From positions 1 through 40,882 of the IMG/VR virus record IMGVR_UViG_3300033149_003577: a stretch of DNA of 40,882 nucleotides, one strand, 5' to 3'. The notes beneath the pieces are model-generated. The model saw nothing but the letters and a program-made list of their open reading frames with translations, did not search any database and had not been told where the DNA came from. This stretch comes from a virus. A program made the translations under genes and the position numbers. Below, in pieces: positions 21,915 to 29,772 of the stretch; within the stretch, counting starts at the first letter, position 1; each line of letters opens with the position of its first letter.

Positions 21915-22522
21915 CAACATCACAAGTTGAAGAAAAAAGGCAGGCGCTAAATATTGTACATAATAATCGTACCCAATTTCGCGGGTTTGATTGTCTGTCG
22001 TGGGTTGCGAAACTTGCGGGAAAGCCAGGGGGAAAAGTAAACGGATACGATCTCCATGGGGTCATGTTTCGGGATGGGGTGGCTATATCAAGCGATGGCT
22101 ATAGATTACATGCCTGCGATTTTATGCAACAAGATTTAATGTTATGGTCAGTTGATGGAAACACTATTAACCCAGCGGAATTGTCTGGCTTTTATGAAGT
22201 TGTTAAGCTAACCAAAAAATTGATAACTCTTAATCCTGTTGATGATGTGCGTTGTCCGCGCTGGGAAAACGTTTTTCCGCCACACAAGGATTATCAGGCT
22301 GTTGCCATTTCTGGTCATTATTATCATGACCCTTCATTATCCCTGCAATATGCTAAAATAATACGAAAAATGGATGACCGCGTTACCATTAATTACCGAT
22401 ATTTTGAAGATGCCTTTTTCAATGATGACGGCTGGACTGTTTATTTATACGGCAAGGCATATCGTGAGCCTGTTTGCTTTATGAACGGTTGCAAGTTTGG
22501 CGCGATAATGCCGATGAAATGA
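21911..22522 (+). CDS. Beta sliding-clamp-like protein
   Basis: The 203-residue product carries 'AISSDGYRLHACD' (about residues 59-70), like the 'ATDGHRL' strand of DNA polymerase III beta subunits. It ends with a clamp-like C-terminus: 'FEDAFFNDDGWTVYLYG' followed by 'AIMPMK', compare '...AVIMPMRL'. Full beta clamps have about 370 residues in three domains, so this would be a short version. It is the last gene before a terminator. It could replace, load beside or interfere with the host clamp. The assignment rests on local motifs only. Confidence 0.5.
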   Translation: MTTSQVEEKRQALNIVHNNRTQFRGFDCLSWVAKLAGKPGGKVNGYDLHGVMFRDGVAISSDGYRLHACDFMQQDLMLWSVDGNTINPAELSGFYEVVKLTKKLITLNPVDDVRCPRWENVFPPHKDYQAVAISGHYYHDPSLSLQYAKIIRKMDDRVTINYRYFEDAFFNDDGWTVYLYGKAYREPVCFMNGCKFGAIMPMK

Positions 22523-22546
22523 AATAATTCTTGTCCCCCGCAATGT

Positions 22547-22585
22547 CGGCCTCACGAGATTGCCTTGTGGGGCCGTTTATTTTTC
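22547..22585 (+). terminator. Rho-independent terminator of the 20.4-22.5 kb operon
   Basis: CGGCCTCAC (22,547-22,555) pairs with GTGGGGCCG (22,567-22,575) as a 9-bp stem with one G.U pair and an 11-nt loop. A T-rich run follows (TTTATTTTTC, 22,576-22,585). It begins 24 nt after the clamp-like gene. Confidence 0.8.
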
Positions 22586-22645
22586 AAAAAAAACCAATTT
22601 CTGCGATAACCCTATACCTTACCCTTCGCCAAGAGACGATCGCCG

Positions 22646-22681
22646 CTAAAAACGGCTTATAGACACTTTTAACTGCCGTTT
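22646..22681 (-). terminator. Weak leftward terminator candidate
   Basis: Read on the minus strand, AAACGGC (22,681-22,675) can pair with GCCGTTT (22,656-22,650), with an 18-nt loop and a short T run after it. It begins at the stop of the last gene of the leftward 30.3-22.7 kb operon. The long loop makes it a weak call. Confidence 0.4.
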
Positions 22682-22989
22682 CAGAAAGAATCTGAACCCA
22701 TTCTGAACGTCCATAACGGGCAATTTAATTGCTCGCAAGCTAAAACGGCGTCTTTTATTGTTTGAGGATATCGCTTTTTGCTAAAACTGCTTCCCTGGCA
22801 CTCAAGGCAGAATTTGTGAATAATTTTCTCTGAAACCTTCTTGTCGCCAAAACGAAAGGGAAAGAAAAAGCAGTGATTGTTTTCGTCTCCCTGGCTCCCC
22901 AGCATTTCATCGCCGCCGCAATCCAAAATCGCTTGAGAATCGCCAACGCATTCAAGGCAGTATTTTCTGATCGCCTCGCCTGGAGTCAT
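22681..22989 (-). CDS. Multi-CxxC zinc protein, 102 aa
   Basis: The product shows 'AIRKYCLECVGDS', 'FCLECQGSSFSKK' and 'CEQLNCPLWTFRMG', that is two CxxC pairs plus paired C-terminal cysteines. The 'IRxYCLEC...CPLxxFRxG' frame is common in phage proteins of unknown function and likely binds zinc. It is the last gene of the leftward early operon, ending opposite the terminator of the rightward operon. Confidence 0.7.
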   Translation of the reverse strand: MTPGEAIRKYCLECVGDSQAILDCGGDEMLGSQGDENNHCFFFPFRFGDKKVSEKIIHKFCLECQGSSFSKKRYPQTIKDAVLACEQLNCPLWTFRMGSDSF

Positions 22990-22992
22990 GGT

Positions 22993-23475
22993 TTATTCTC
23001 GCAAATTTAAGATAGTCAAGACGCATTGTTTCCCTCGATTCTTCAATTTTTGTAATAATTTATAAAGCTGGTTCAATTCATCAAGTTGGTCGGCAAGAGA
23101 GTTGCACTCGTCTACACAAAATTCTAACCCCAGCGAAGCTCTACAAGCATACCCAAACCACCATTCAGGATAACAAATCCAAGCGTTGCTACGGCCATGC
23201 CTAGCCCATTGGCCCGGCCCCATGCGTCCGATTATGCCTGAAAAATCTATATCTGGCCGAAGGTCAAGATATATTGCCGGGGTTATTTTTCTGCTAGGCA
23301 AGCAAAAGGCGCTTAAAAAGGAAATTTCATTTGTATGAAAAACGCCATACAGAACATGGTCAAGCCCCACCCCGACATGCCCACAACGCACAGCAAAACG
23401 CGGTGTACGAGCAATCGTTATGCGACACGGCAACCCCTTACGAGTCCATTGCTTTTCAACTTCGGTAGTATACAT
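22993..23475 (-). CDS. Hypothetical protein, 160 aa
   Basis: The product has a basic N-terminus ('KGLPCRITIARTPRFAVRCG') and a Trp/Tyr-rich middle ('NAWICYPEWWFGYACRASLG'). Its C-terminal helix ('SLADQLDELNQLYKLLQKLK') looks like a coiled coil. Cysteines are scattered. It begins 3 nt after the 65-residue gene. No family recognised. Confidence 0.6.
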   Translation of the reverse strand: MYTTEVEKQWTRKGLPCRITIARTPRFAVRCGHVGVGLDHVLYGVFHTNEISFLSAFCLPSRKITPAIYLDLRPDIDFSGIIGRMGPGQWARHGRSNAWICYPEWWFGYACRASLGLEFCVDECNSLADQLDELNQLYKLLQKLKNRGKQCVLTILNLRE

Positions 23476-23478
23476 TGA

Positions 23479-23676
23479 TTACCTCTTCGTTTCTCTTGAG
23501 GCCTCTTTTTCCGTCCCCGTCGCACCGCTTACGTGCCATTGTGCAAGTTGGCCGGTTACGTCTTTTTCTTTTTCTATGGCTTCAACCGAAAAGCCCATGT
23601 CCACTAAAAATTCTATCAGTCCCTTTGCCTGCTCTGACCCAAAGCTCCCCTGTATCTTCACCGTTTGATTAGCCAT
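23479..23676 (-). CDS. Hypothetical small protein, 65 aa
   Basis: The product begins 'MANQTVKIQGSFGSEQAKGL' and contains 'IEFLVDMGFSVEAIEKEKD', a beta-alpha-beta-like small fold, with a polar tail. A GAGAGGG site lies upstream of the ATG. It sits 30 nt downstream of the protease gene. Unknown function. Confidence 0.55.
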   Translation of the reverse strand: MANQTVKIQGSFGSEQAKGLIEFLVDMGFSVEAIEKEKDVTGQLAQWHVSGATGTEKEASRETKR

Positions 23677-23706
23677 TTTCGCCCTCTCCTGTTCGTGGTT
23701 GCGCGC

Positions 23707-24534
23707 CTATTTAGTTTCGTTTTTGCGCTTTGCCTCGATTTCTAACTCTCTTAACTCTAGACACTCCTTTTCGGTTTTTGTTTTGTCATAAATGAAGTCG
23801 TAATGCTCCCCCGCCAGCCATTCGTATATCCGCTTGACGGGGATAAACAGTCCCATGTGAGTGATAGGCACACGGGCGGTCCAAGAAATTTGTGTGGTTG
23901 CCACCATGCAGGGTATGCCGATAAACTCTCCGGTGTGCGCCAAAAACATGGCCCCGCCTGAATTGCCGTAAATAATCTGGCTTGTGCTCATATCGTAATA
24001 CAGGGAGTCTACCAAAAAATTAACTCTGCTAATTTCGCCTGGCGTGCGTAGCGGCGGGAACAACAAACTGCACCCGGCGGCAACCGTGGGGTAGGATATA
24101 TAATATTTAGGCGGCGGGTTTTTTACAGTTGCGACGTATTGAACCTTTTCATCATATCTAAGTTTAAGCAGGGCTAGATCGTTGCGCTCGCTGTAAATTA
24201 CTATGTCCGCTTCGACCTTCAGGGTGCCCGTCGGCGTTGACAGGTTGTGGTACTTGAAAATTTCAACATAGACCGTGCTGCGCTTTTCAACCTGAACATT
24301 TTTTGATAAATCGCTATCCCATTCTTCCATTATCGAGATTGCGCCAGCAACAACATGATAATTTGTCAAAATATAGGTACTGTATTTATACATATCGCCG
24401 CTTCCGGGCCGTGAATACAGCACCGTGCCAGAGCCGCCGACGTTTCCCACTGTAACCCGCACGATAGGATATAGCATTTTCTCGTGTATTTTTTTTGTTG
24501 ACATGGGTTTGTGTAGAGATTGCGCCCCTAACAA
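23707..24534 (-). CDS. Trypsin-like serine protease, N-terminus possibly frameshifted
   Basis: All three catalytic residues of a chymotrypsin-fold protease are visible: His60 in 'LTNYHVVAG', Asp119 in 'ERNDLALLKL' and Ser192 in 'YGNSGGAMF'. No signal peptide is seen in this frame. The start is doubtful: TTG 24534 or ATG 24504 both lack a ribosome site. At 24617 an ATG with AGGAGG 7 nt upstream reads a short frame through a T8 run (24,601-24,594); a -1 shift there would join it to the protease frame. It may cleave a host or phage protein. Proteases with this triad are uncommon in phage early operons. Confidence 0.8.
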   Translation of the reverse strand: MLGAQSLHKPMSTKKIHEKMLYPIVRVTVGNVGGSGTVLYSRPGSGDMYKYSTYILTNYHVVAGAISIMEEWDSDLSKNVQVEKRSTVYVEIFKYHNLSTPTGTLKVEADIVIYSERNDLALLKLRYDEKVQYVATVKNPPPKYYISYPTVAAGCSLLFPPLRTPGEISRVNFLVDSLYYDMSTSQIIYGNSGGAMFLAHTGEFIGIPCMVATTQISWTARVPITHMGLFIPVKRIYEWLAGEHYDFIYDKTKTEKECLELRELEIEAKRKNETK

Positions 24535-24641
24535 CAGGTCTGTCTTTGCGCCAGTCTCGCCAACTGACGCAACCCCCGTGGCCGGATTAAAATAAAAAAA
24601 ACAATAATTTTCCTCATGACTAAACCTCCTTTGTGTGTTTT

Positions 24642-25067
24642 TTATATGAATAAATTACGCCACGCCCCGCCCTTCCATTGCCAACAAAACCACTTGAACT
24701 CAGGGTACATTTCACGCGCTATTTTAAACTTGACGGCGGCGTCGTCCCTCACCGGCCCGCCGCCCTTGATCTCGTGCAGCTCCATTGAACCGTCGGCGCA
24801 TACCACATGCCAATCTGGAGTATAGAACGTTTTGTCGGCCAGCCTGAACTTGAAGGCCTCGTAACGATAATTTTTTATTTCGCCTGTTGCCGCCCTGGGC
24901 TTTAAAAATTCCTCGGCAAAGCGTTGCTCGGTCTTGTTCGGGATTCTGCCCGCCTGTTTGATAGGTTCGGTCAAGGCCTTTTTCTCTTGCAATGCGGCGC
25001 CCCGCTGTGACGCTCTTTTGGCCCTGTACGCCTCTAAATCTTCTTCTGTCCAGCGGTAATGGCCCAT
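24642..25067 (-). CDS. DUF1064-like nuclease-fold protein
   Basis: The product has 141 residues. 'RIPNKTEQRFAEEFLKP' followed by 'NYRYEAFKFRLADKTFYTPDW' and 'ELHEIKGGGPVRDDAAVKFK' gives the E...PDW...ExK pattern of the DUF1064 family. That family has a PD-(D/E)XK-like fold and is found in phage replication modules. It may act as a junction or flap endonuclease. The start overlaps the end region of another frame, but the ATG at 25067 follows the previous stop by 8 nt. Family recognised by pattern, activity inferred. Confidence 0.7.
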   Translation of the reverse strand: MGHYRWTEEDLEAYRAKRASQRGAALQEKKALTEPIKQAGRIPNKTEQRFAEEFLKPRAATGEIKNYRYEAFKFRLADKTFYTPDWHVVCADGSMELHEIKGGGPVRDDAAVKFKIAREMYPEFKWFCWQWKGGAWRNLFI

Positions 25068-25075
25068 TCTGTCCT

Positions 25076-25321
25076 CTATTCAAGGGTCATGTGTTCTTTA
25101 TACAGGGTTAAAAATTGAGAGCCGTTACGCATGACGATATAAGGCGTCCCATTTTGAATAAAATAGCCCTCCCAACGCGCCAAAAGGTCAACATCTGTTT
25201 TGTCCGTAGCGTCCACTCGCGGTATAAGGTTGATCAGCTTCTTGTCCTCTAATTGCTCAGGACAAAAACTTCTGACCACGTTGCCTTCAAGATCATTCAG
25301 TAAAAAAAATTCTTTTTTCAT
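25076..25321 (-). CDS. Hypothetical protein, 81 aa
   Basis: The product starts 'MKKEFFLLNDLEGNVVRSFC' and has 'ARWEGYFIQNGTPYIVMRNG', a small beta-rich domain. It overlaps the previous gene by 4 nt (ATGA), showing co-translation. It lies between the coiled-coil gene and the nuclease gene. Not recognised. Confidence 0.6.
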   Translation of the reverse strand: MKKEFFLLNDLEGNVVRSFCPEQLEDKKLINLIPRVDATDKTDVDLLARWEGYFIQNGTPYIVMRNGSQFLTLYKEHMTLE

Positions 25322-25587
25322 GGTTTTTTCTCCTGTTCTTCCGGTTGTCCCTTAGAGGATGTTTCTATGCCACCCCGGGGCGGAGACGTGGCAAGAACAA
25401 TCCACCTTTCGACCCAATTCCTTAAGTCCACATGCTTTTTAGAGGCGGCGGCTACCCTGTTGTATCTTTTGAGCAACGGTTCAAAGGCGTCTTTATACAG
25501 GTCACGCTCTCGACGCAACTGCTCGTTCTCTCTTTTTAGCTTCTCGCAGTCGCCTAAACGCCAAAGCGCTTTTAAATATTTCCACAT
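25318..25587 (-). CDS. Hypothetical coiled-coil protein, 89 aa
   Basis: A heptad-like helix ('CEKLKRENEQLRRERDLYKD') dominates the first half, with 'HVDLRNWVERWIVLATSP' and an acidic/basic tail after it. The short hydrophobic N-terminus ('MWKYLKALWRLG') may touch membrane or partner protein. It sits after the loader-like gene. Function unknown. Confidence 0.55.
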   Translation of the reverse strand: MWKYLKALWRLGDCEKLKRENEQLRRERDLYKDAFEPLLKRYNRVAAASKKHVDLRNWVERWIVLATSPPRGGIETSSKGQPEEQEKKP

Positions 25588-25601
25588 TGCTATACCTCCC
25601 G

Positions 25602-26225
25602 TTAGTTATCCGGGTTTTCCGGATAACTGGTTAATAGTTTTGCGGGTGTGGTGTTTTCTATCTTGGCCGTTCCCTTGTTTTTGTTTTCGTCTGCAATTAA
25701 CTTGGGTTTGGGGATGTGGTCAAAATAACCATTTGCGTGGTTGTCAATTTCAGTAAGGCCCGGCAAGTGGCCGGTTCTCTTGATGCCTTCCCGAAAAAAT
25801 GACATATAAATTTTTCTAAAATCTTTCTCCCACCAAGTTAGTTCGCCCCCTTCCGTAAGACAACATTTGGGCCAACCGCCCATTCTCTCAATAACGGCTG
25901 TTATCACAGGGTCTTCAAACGCAACCGACTCATAAGCGCCTATGCTTGACATTGCTTTCAAGACAGTTGCCAGGGCTGTTTCGGCCCTGTCCTCAAGAGA
26001 CCCCGCGCCATATCCCATTGCTTCGAGAAAATCGGCCACGGTTGGCATTTTGGTAAATTTCCTTGTCGCCAACAGGTTATAAGCCGCTTGCTCTATTTCT
26101 TGAATTGAGAAACTTTTCAACACCTTAAATCGCATTTTCAGTCCCGGGGTTGACAATTCGGCTGAAAAGTTATCCGCGAGGCCGTTCATTAAATCCGTGA
26201 ATCTTTCTAAATCTTTATCGGTCAT
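25602..26225 (-). CDS. Helicase-loader-like replication protein
   Basis: The product has 207 residues. The N-terminal half ('DLMNGLADNFSAELSTPGL') and the C-terminal 'AVIERMGGWPKCCLTEGGEL' / 'WWEKDFRKIYMSFFREG' match DUF6475-like proteins. These pair with phage O-type initiators and are thought to deliver the host helicase. The gene overlaps the initiator gene by 11 nt, the classic O-P arrangement. The biochemical role is inferred from context. Confidence 0.6.
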   Translation of the reverse strand: MTDKDLERFTDLMNGLADNFSAELSTPGLKMRFKVLKSFSIQEIEQAAYNLLATRKFTKMPTVADFLEAMGYGAGSLEDRAETALATVLKAMSSIGAYESVAFEDPVITAVIERMGGWPKCCLTEGGELTWWEKDFRKIYMSFFREGIKRTGHLPGLTEIDNHANGYFDHIPKPKLIADENKNKGTAKIENTTPAKLLTSYPENPDN

Positions 26226-27084
26226 TTTCGCTTTCGCCTCTCATCTCATCAATAAAAGCTCGGCTTGCCCGATAATTAGCGTCGCCGAGCCTTGAGCCGG
26301 TTTTAGGGCCACGGTTGACATATTGACCGTTTAAGATTTTTACAAAATTTTTCGGCCCAAGAATCCAATCAAGATTGGCCTGAAAGTCTATAACCCTTCC
26401 CATCAAAAAGTCAGAAGCGTGAACCCAGTCCTCAAAAAAACTTCTCCACCATTCAAGGTTTTGCCTTTCAAAGTCTTCCCGCCACCTCAAGGCTATTTTT
26501 TTCTTAATCTTGTCCGCCGCCCTGACCGTCGGTAATTCGGGACAAATTTCGTGATATAAATTTATTATTTCTTGAGCGGGACATTTAGGGGGTTTTAAAT
26601 TTGGTTTTTTTGAGGGATTTTCCGACGAGGAAGTATCGCTAGATACTTCCGATAAAAGTACTTTAGTACTTGAAGAAGAAGATGAAGATGAAGAAGGGGG
26701 CGTTACTTTTTTGTTACCGTTTTGTTTCTCTCTATACTTCCTAACACGCAACCTGGTGTTTTCTTTTTCTTTTTGGTCTCTAAACATTCGCCTGTTACAT
26801 AGCGTTACTTCAGTATTACAATCCGTTACATTTCCGTTACATGTAACATCTGCGAATTTATACTTCATGCTTTCTTGTAGGAATAAAATCATCTCGCTTT
26901 CGGTTGCCCCTATCAGCCTGGCAAGGTTTGAAATTGTACCCTTAAGTAGACCCCGTTCTGGCGCTTCCCACATGAAACAAAGAAAATCAATCCACATGCC
27001 CCGAACAGCAAAACAACACATTCTTAATTGTGGGTCTGATAGCCAATCGCGAACATAAAATTGAAACGCCGGAGCTTTACTCAC
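26215..27084 (-). CDS. Replication initiator-like (O/DnaT-type) protein
   Basis: The product has 289 residues. The N-terminal domain 'FQFYVRDWLSDPQLRMCCFA' is a winged-helix-like start seen in phage replication proteins. A poly-Ser linker (about residues 129-140) then leads to a C-terminal 'NLEWWRSFFEDWVHASDFLM' / 'FQANLDWILGPKNFVKILNG' module shared with O-like and DnaT-like primosome proteins. It likely binds origin DNA and recruits the loader encoded next. No origin iterons were found inside the gene; the best origin candidate is at 19.3 kb. Confidence 0.75.
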   Translation of the reverse strand: MSKAPAFQFYVRDWLSDPQLRMCCFAVRGMWIDFLCFMWEAPERGLLKGTISNLARLIGATESEMILFLQESMKYKFADVTCNGNVTDCNTEVTLCNRRMFRDQKEKENTRLRVRKYREKQNGNKKVTPPSSSSSSSSSTKVLLSEVSSDTSSSENPSKKPNLKPPKCPAQEIINLYHEICPELPTVRAADKIKKKIALRWREDFERQNLEWWRSFFEDWVHASDFLMGRVIDFQANLDWILGPKNFVKILNGQYVNRGPKTGSRLGDANYRASRAFIDEMRGESENDR

Positions 27085-27132
27085 TATGGTTTCCTTTTGC
27101 GTTAAATCTCTTTAAACGGACGACTTTCAAGT

Positions 27133-27360
27133 TTACTCCCCACTGTCTATAGCGGTTTTAGAATCATGGGCGGGACACCTAGTCATGGCAAACGCCACGT
27201 TATATGTTTGACACAGCTTAAAAAAAGTCTTGGCGATATCACACGTTTTAATGACGCGACAATCCAAACACAAACAGTGTTCTTTTCTAAGTTTGTCCAT
27301 TTCGGTATGTTCCCAAACCATCACGCCGTATCGTTCTACTTTTTGAATTGTAAAATCCAC
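27133..27360 (-). CDS. Cys-rich hypothetical protein, 75 aa
   Basis: The product contains 'EHCLCLDCRVIKTCDIAKTF' and a later 'TRCPAH', giving a Cys/His cluster suited to zinc. It lies between the phosphoesterase and initiator genes, and an AGGAGGGCGTG-like ribosome site precedes the start. Function unknown. Confidence 0.6.
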   Translation of the reverse strand: MDFTIQKVERYGVMVWEHTEMDKLRKEHCLCLDCRVIKTCDIAKTFFKLCQTYNVAFAMTRCPAHDSKTAIDSGE

Positions 27361-27401
27361 TTACACGCCCTCCTGTCTTTTTGTGTTAATTTTGCCGCGT
27401 T

Positions 27402-28646
27402 TCATGCCGCATCCTTTGGCCAAGACACCCACTCGACTTCCTCAATTATTTTTGGGGTTTCTGGATAAATGGGCCAATGACAGGTAATGCCAATTTCCTG
27501 ATGCACGAAAAAGAGCAATTGGCAAGGCGGTTCGGGGCGAGCCCGGAGTTGAAGTTTGGCGTATTCGTTCCAGCCAATCAAAGACCCGTTTACCATGATG
27601 CGGCCCAACGGCATACATTGATGCCAATGCCCGATTAGCAGCGTATCGTAGCCTTGCCCCAACGCTTCGTGTTGCCCCCGCGTTTTAACGTCGCCCCGAA
27701 CAATGGGGCCGATTGCCCCAATAATGCCATCGCCGCCCCTGGTGCCCAGCCTATCGCCATGAGTTAAAAGAAACCTGTGCCCGCACACGCTAAAGGCCGC
27801 GTCTGTGCCAGCGGGGAGATAAAACTGAATACGAGGGTCATCTTTCAGCGTCATTTCCAAAATGCAGCCCAACAGCCAATCAAAGCTGGTATAATGCGGC
27901 GACTTGTACCTGGGTTTAGCCGTGTTTCGTGAATGGTTGCCTATTACCCACGGGACAAAAACCCTGCCAAACTTGTCCGCCAGCGTCTTAAACGCCCACA
28001 TTAAAACACCCGCCAAATCTATTAAGCCGGGGATGGTGGGAATTTCATTTGTTTCGGAAAGTTCAGTGTGGATGTCGCCGGATACCATATCGCCGCCCAC
28101 GGCCACGACAATGCCGGGATAATGCATGTTGGTCATGTGATTAATGGCTAAATGTATTGTTTTTTCGATTGTGGTTCTGAGCCGATTTTGGGCTATTATG
28201 AGATTATATTCATTAATATTGTTAACTTGAGCGGCGTCCACGGTTTCGGTCCAATGAGCGTCAGACAAATTAAGAACCGGTATGCCGGCATCGCCCGTTT
28301 TAACTTCGCGGACCAACCAGTTTGGCGGATCAGGGCTTTGTTCGGCAATTTTAAAAATCTGTTCACGGATAAACTTGGCGGTTATATTGTTGCGCCGTAT
28401 AGATTTTAGCTCTAACTCCAGCTCCCGAATTTTATTTTGCAGCGCTAGTTTTTCTGTTGCCCATTCTTCCTCCACGTCAACCGTTTCTGCCGTGATTCCT
28501 TCCCTGTCTGCCCGTTTTAACCAACCTGTAAGCGTTCGCCGGGGCATGCCAAGGATTTCAGCCACCTTGGCTTGATTTTGATGTATCGCCATTAATTTTA
28601 CGGCCCGAATTAAGTCAGAATTAGTGCCGTGTTTGCGTCGCGCCAT
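27402..28646 (-). CDS. Metallophosphoesterase with N-terminal helix-turn-helix
   Basis: The 414-residue protein has an N-terminal HTH ('QNQAKVAEILGMPRRTLTGW', about residues 22-41) and a coiled linker. A calcineurin-like phosphoesterase domain follows: 'LNLSDAHW' (DxH), 'VAVGGDMVSGD' (GD), 'WVIGNHSR' (GNH), 'LLTHGDR' and 'LIGHWHQ' (GHxH). These residues hold two metal ions. Relatives include SbcD/Mre11-type nucleases and phage phosphoesterases. A DNA-binding N-terminus suggests action on phage or host DNA. It starts directly after the HExxE gene stop. Confidence 0.85.
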   Translation of the reverse strand: MARRKHGTNSDLIRAVKLMAIHQNQAKVAEILGMPRRTLTGWLKRADREGITAETVDVEEEWATEKLALQNKIRELELELKSIRRNNITAKFIREQIFKIAEQSPDPPNWLVREVKTGDAGIPVLNLSDAHWTETVDAAQVNNINEYNLIIAQNRLRTTIEKTIHLAINHMTNMHYPGIVVAVGGDMVSGDIHTELSETNEIPTIPGLIDLAGVLMWAFKTLADKFGRVFVPWVIGNHSRNTAKPRYKSPHYTSFDWLLGCILEMTLKDDPRIQFYLPAGTDAAFSVCGHRFLLTHGDRLGTRGGDGIIGAIGPIVRGDVKTRGQHEALGQGYDTLLIGHWHQCMPLGRIMVNGSLIGWNEYAKLQLRARPEPPCQLLFFVHQEIGITCHWPIYPETPKIIEEVEWVSWPKDAA

Positions 28647-29027
28647 CTACGCCTCTCTATGTCGCTTTTCAAAAATCACGTTTTCCAGGGTGCGAATGAT
28701 TATATGAACCTGTTCATCGATTTCGCGCTCAAGAATAAAGCGACTGCCCGCTATGTCTCTCAAGTTTCCCAAAAGCAATTCACAAACTTCATGAAAGGCG
28801 CATCGCCTTATTTCTTTGTTGTTTAAGGGCAGGGCGTCTGTCCAATCTTTAGACAGCCCCATTACCGCCCACCGGTTGACGCTGTTGTAACCAACAAACG
28901 AAACGCGCCCCTCTTTATCGTCCCGCCTGTGTATAAATGACGTTTCCCAACCCCGTAAGCCGAAAAAATCTATCCAGAAACGACATTCTTTTTTAAAAAT
29001 CTCAAAATGTTTTTTGGTGGTTTTCAC
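28647..29027 (-). CDS. HExxE-type putative metalloprotein, 126 aa
   Basis: The central helix 'RRCAFHEVCELLLGNLRDIA' resembles the zinc-binding HExxH helix, but the second His is Glu (HEVCE), as in a set of small phage proteins with this layout. The N-terminal 'FFGLRGWETSFIHRRDDK' and C-terminal 'DEQVHIIIRTLENVIF' also fit that set. Peptidase activity is doubtful without the second His. It lies directly before the phosphoesterase gene. Confidence 0.6.
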   Translation of the reverse strand: MKTTKKHFEIFKKECRFWIDFFGLRGWETSFIHRRDDKEGRVSFVGYNSVNRWAVMGLSKDWTDALPLNNKEIRRCAFHEVCELLLGNLRDIAGSRFILEREIDEQVHIIIRTLENVIFEKRHREA

Positions 29028-29037
29028 CCGCCCCTAC

Positions 29038-29226
29038 CTACCCGTCGCCGATATCCACGCCAAGGTCTTGGCTTTGGCGATGAAAGGCCAGAACCGCGCT
29101 TTGAGCATAGGCTTGCACCCATCGCTGATAACAATCAACGCAATATCCAATCCTGTGCGGGGGGCGGTCGCAGTATGGGGTTATGCACCTTGGTTTTTCT
29201 TTTGGGCCTGGGGTTTTCTTTGGCAT
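29038..29226 (-). CDS. Small zinc-ribbon protein, 62 aa
   Basis: ATG 29226 is preferred because a GGGGGG run lies 6 nt upstream. The product is 'MPKKTPGPKEKPRC', then 'CDRPPHRIGYCVDCYQRW', so Cys at two positions plus a CxxC pair. This is a typical treble-clef or ribbon zinc site. It ends 10 nt before the next gene. Function unknown. Confidence 0.6.
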   Translation of the reverse strand: MPKKTPGPKEKPRCITPYCDRPPHRIGYCVDCYQRWVQAYAQSAVLAFHRQSQDLGVDIGDG

Positions 29227-29317
29227 GTTGCCCCCCCTTTTTTTCTCAAATTGACGCAAAATATAAAGACATGATAATTATGATAATTAGGGGTATATTT
29301 GCGTTTTTTCCTAAAAA

Positions 29318-29333
29318 ATATCCTTTTTGGGAA
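29318..29333 (-). promoter_or_regulatory. Candidate operator upstream of the second half of the leftward operon
   Basis: On the minus strand TTCCCAAAAAGGATAT lies at 29,333-29,318. The identical 16-mer on the plus strand is at 30,320-30,335 inside the rightward promoter. A partner half-site, TTCCTAAAAA, lies at 29,308-29,317 in the opposite orientation, making an imperfect palindrome. It sits between the HTH gene and the zinc-ribbon gene. Confidence 0.5.
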
Positions 29334-29355
29334 GTGTTTAGATAAAAAATTTTTT

Positions 29356-29769
29356 TTAAAGTTTAAGATTGTTGTCTTTGGCGTACTGTTTTAAAATGGT
29401 CAGAGGATCATGTCCCGCCTCGCGTAATTGAATCACAACAGACACGAGTTCCGGGAATTCGTGTATCTTGAAACGATCCAATGTCGCCCCTTCCGCCTCC
29501 GTCAACTCAACATGGCTTTTTACCTCTTCCACCGTAATTATTCCCCCTTGTAACAATCGCACGAAATGTTTTTCGTTCAAACCCTTGTTTGGATAATTTT
29601 TGTAATTTACTATCTCCGAAAGGTGGCTTGGGGATATGCCCGTGCGCGCAGAAATATCCTTATAGTAATAGTCTTCAAACTTCACCATAAACCGAAGCCT
29701 TTTGGAGATATAAGGATTGATTTTTTTCCAGAGCGCCGCTATCTGTTTTGGTCTTAGTTTGTCTGTCAT
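29356..29769 (-). CDS. HTH transcriptional regulator (candidate repressor)
   Basis: The product has 137 residues. 'YYKDISARTGISPSHLSEIV' followed by 'NYKNYPNKGL' (about residues 34-60) is a Cro/CI-type helix-turn-helix. The C-terminal part is helical and could dimerise. Its start is 3 nt after the lipoprotein stop, so the two are co-expressed from the promoter at 30.27 kb, opposite the early rightward promoter. That arrangement is typical of a lysogeny repressor. The shared 16-bp motif at 29,318 and 30,320 is a possible binding site. Confidence 0.7.
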   Translation of the reverse strand: MTDKLRPKQIAALWKKINPYISKRLRFMVKFEDYYYKDISARTGISPSHLSEIVNYKNYPNKGLNEKHFVRLLQGGIITVEEVKSHVELTEAEGATLDRFKIHEFPELVSVVIQLREAGHDPLTILKQYAKDNNLKL

Positions 29770-29772
29770 GCT

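Noticed and set aside
24522-24617. A 31-codon leader peptide gene before the protease
   Set aside because: Its C-terminal half looks like out-of-frame sequence, whereas the -1 frame gives better protein text. A frameshifted N-terminus of the protease is the better reading.
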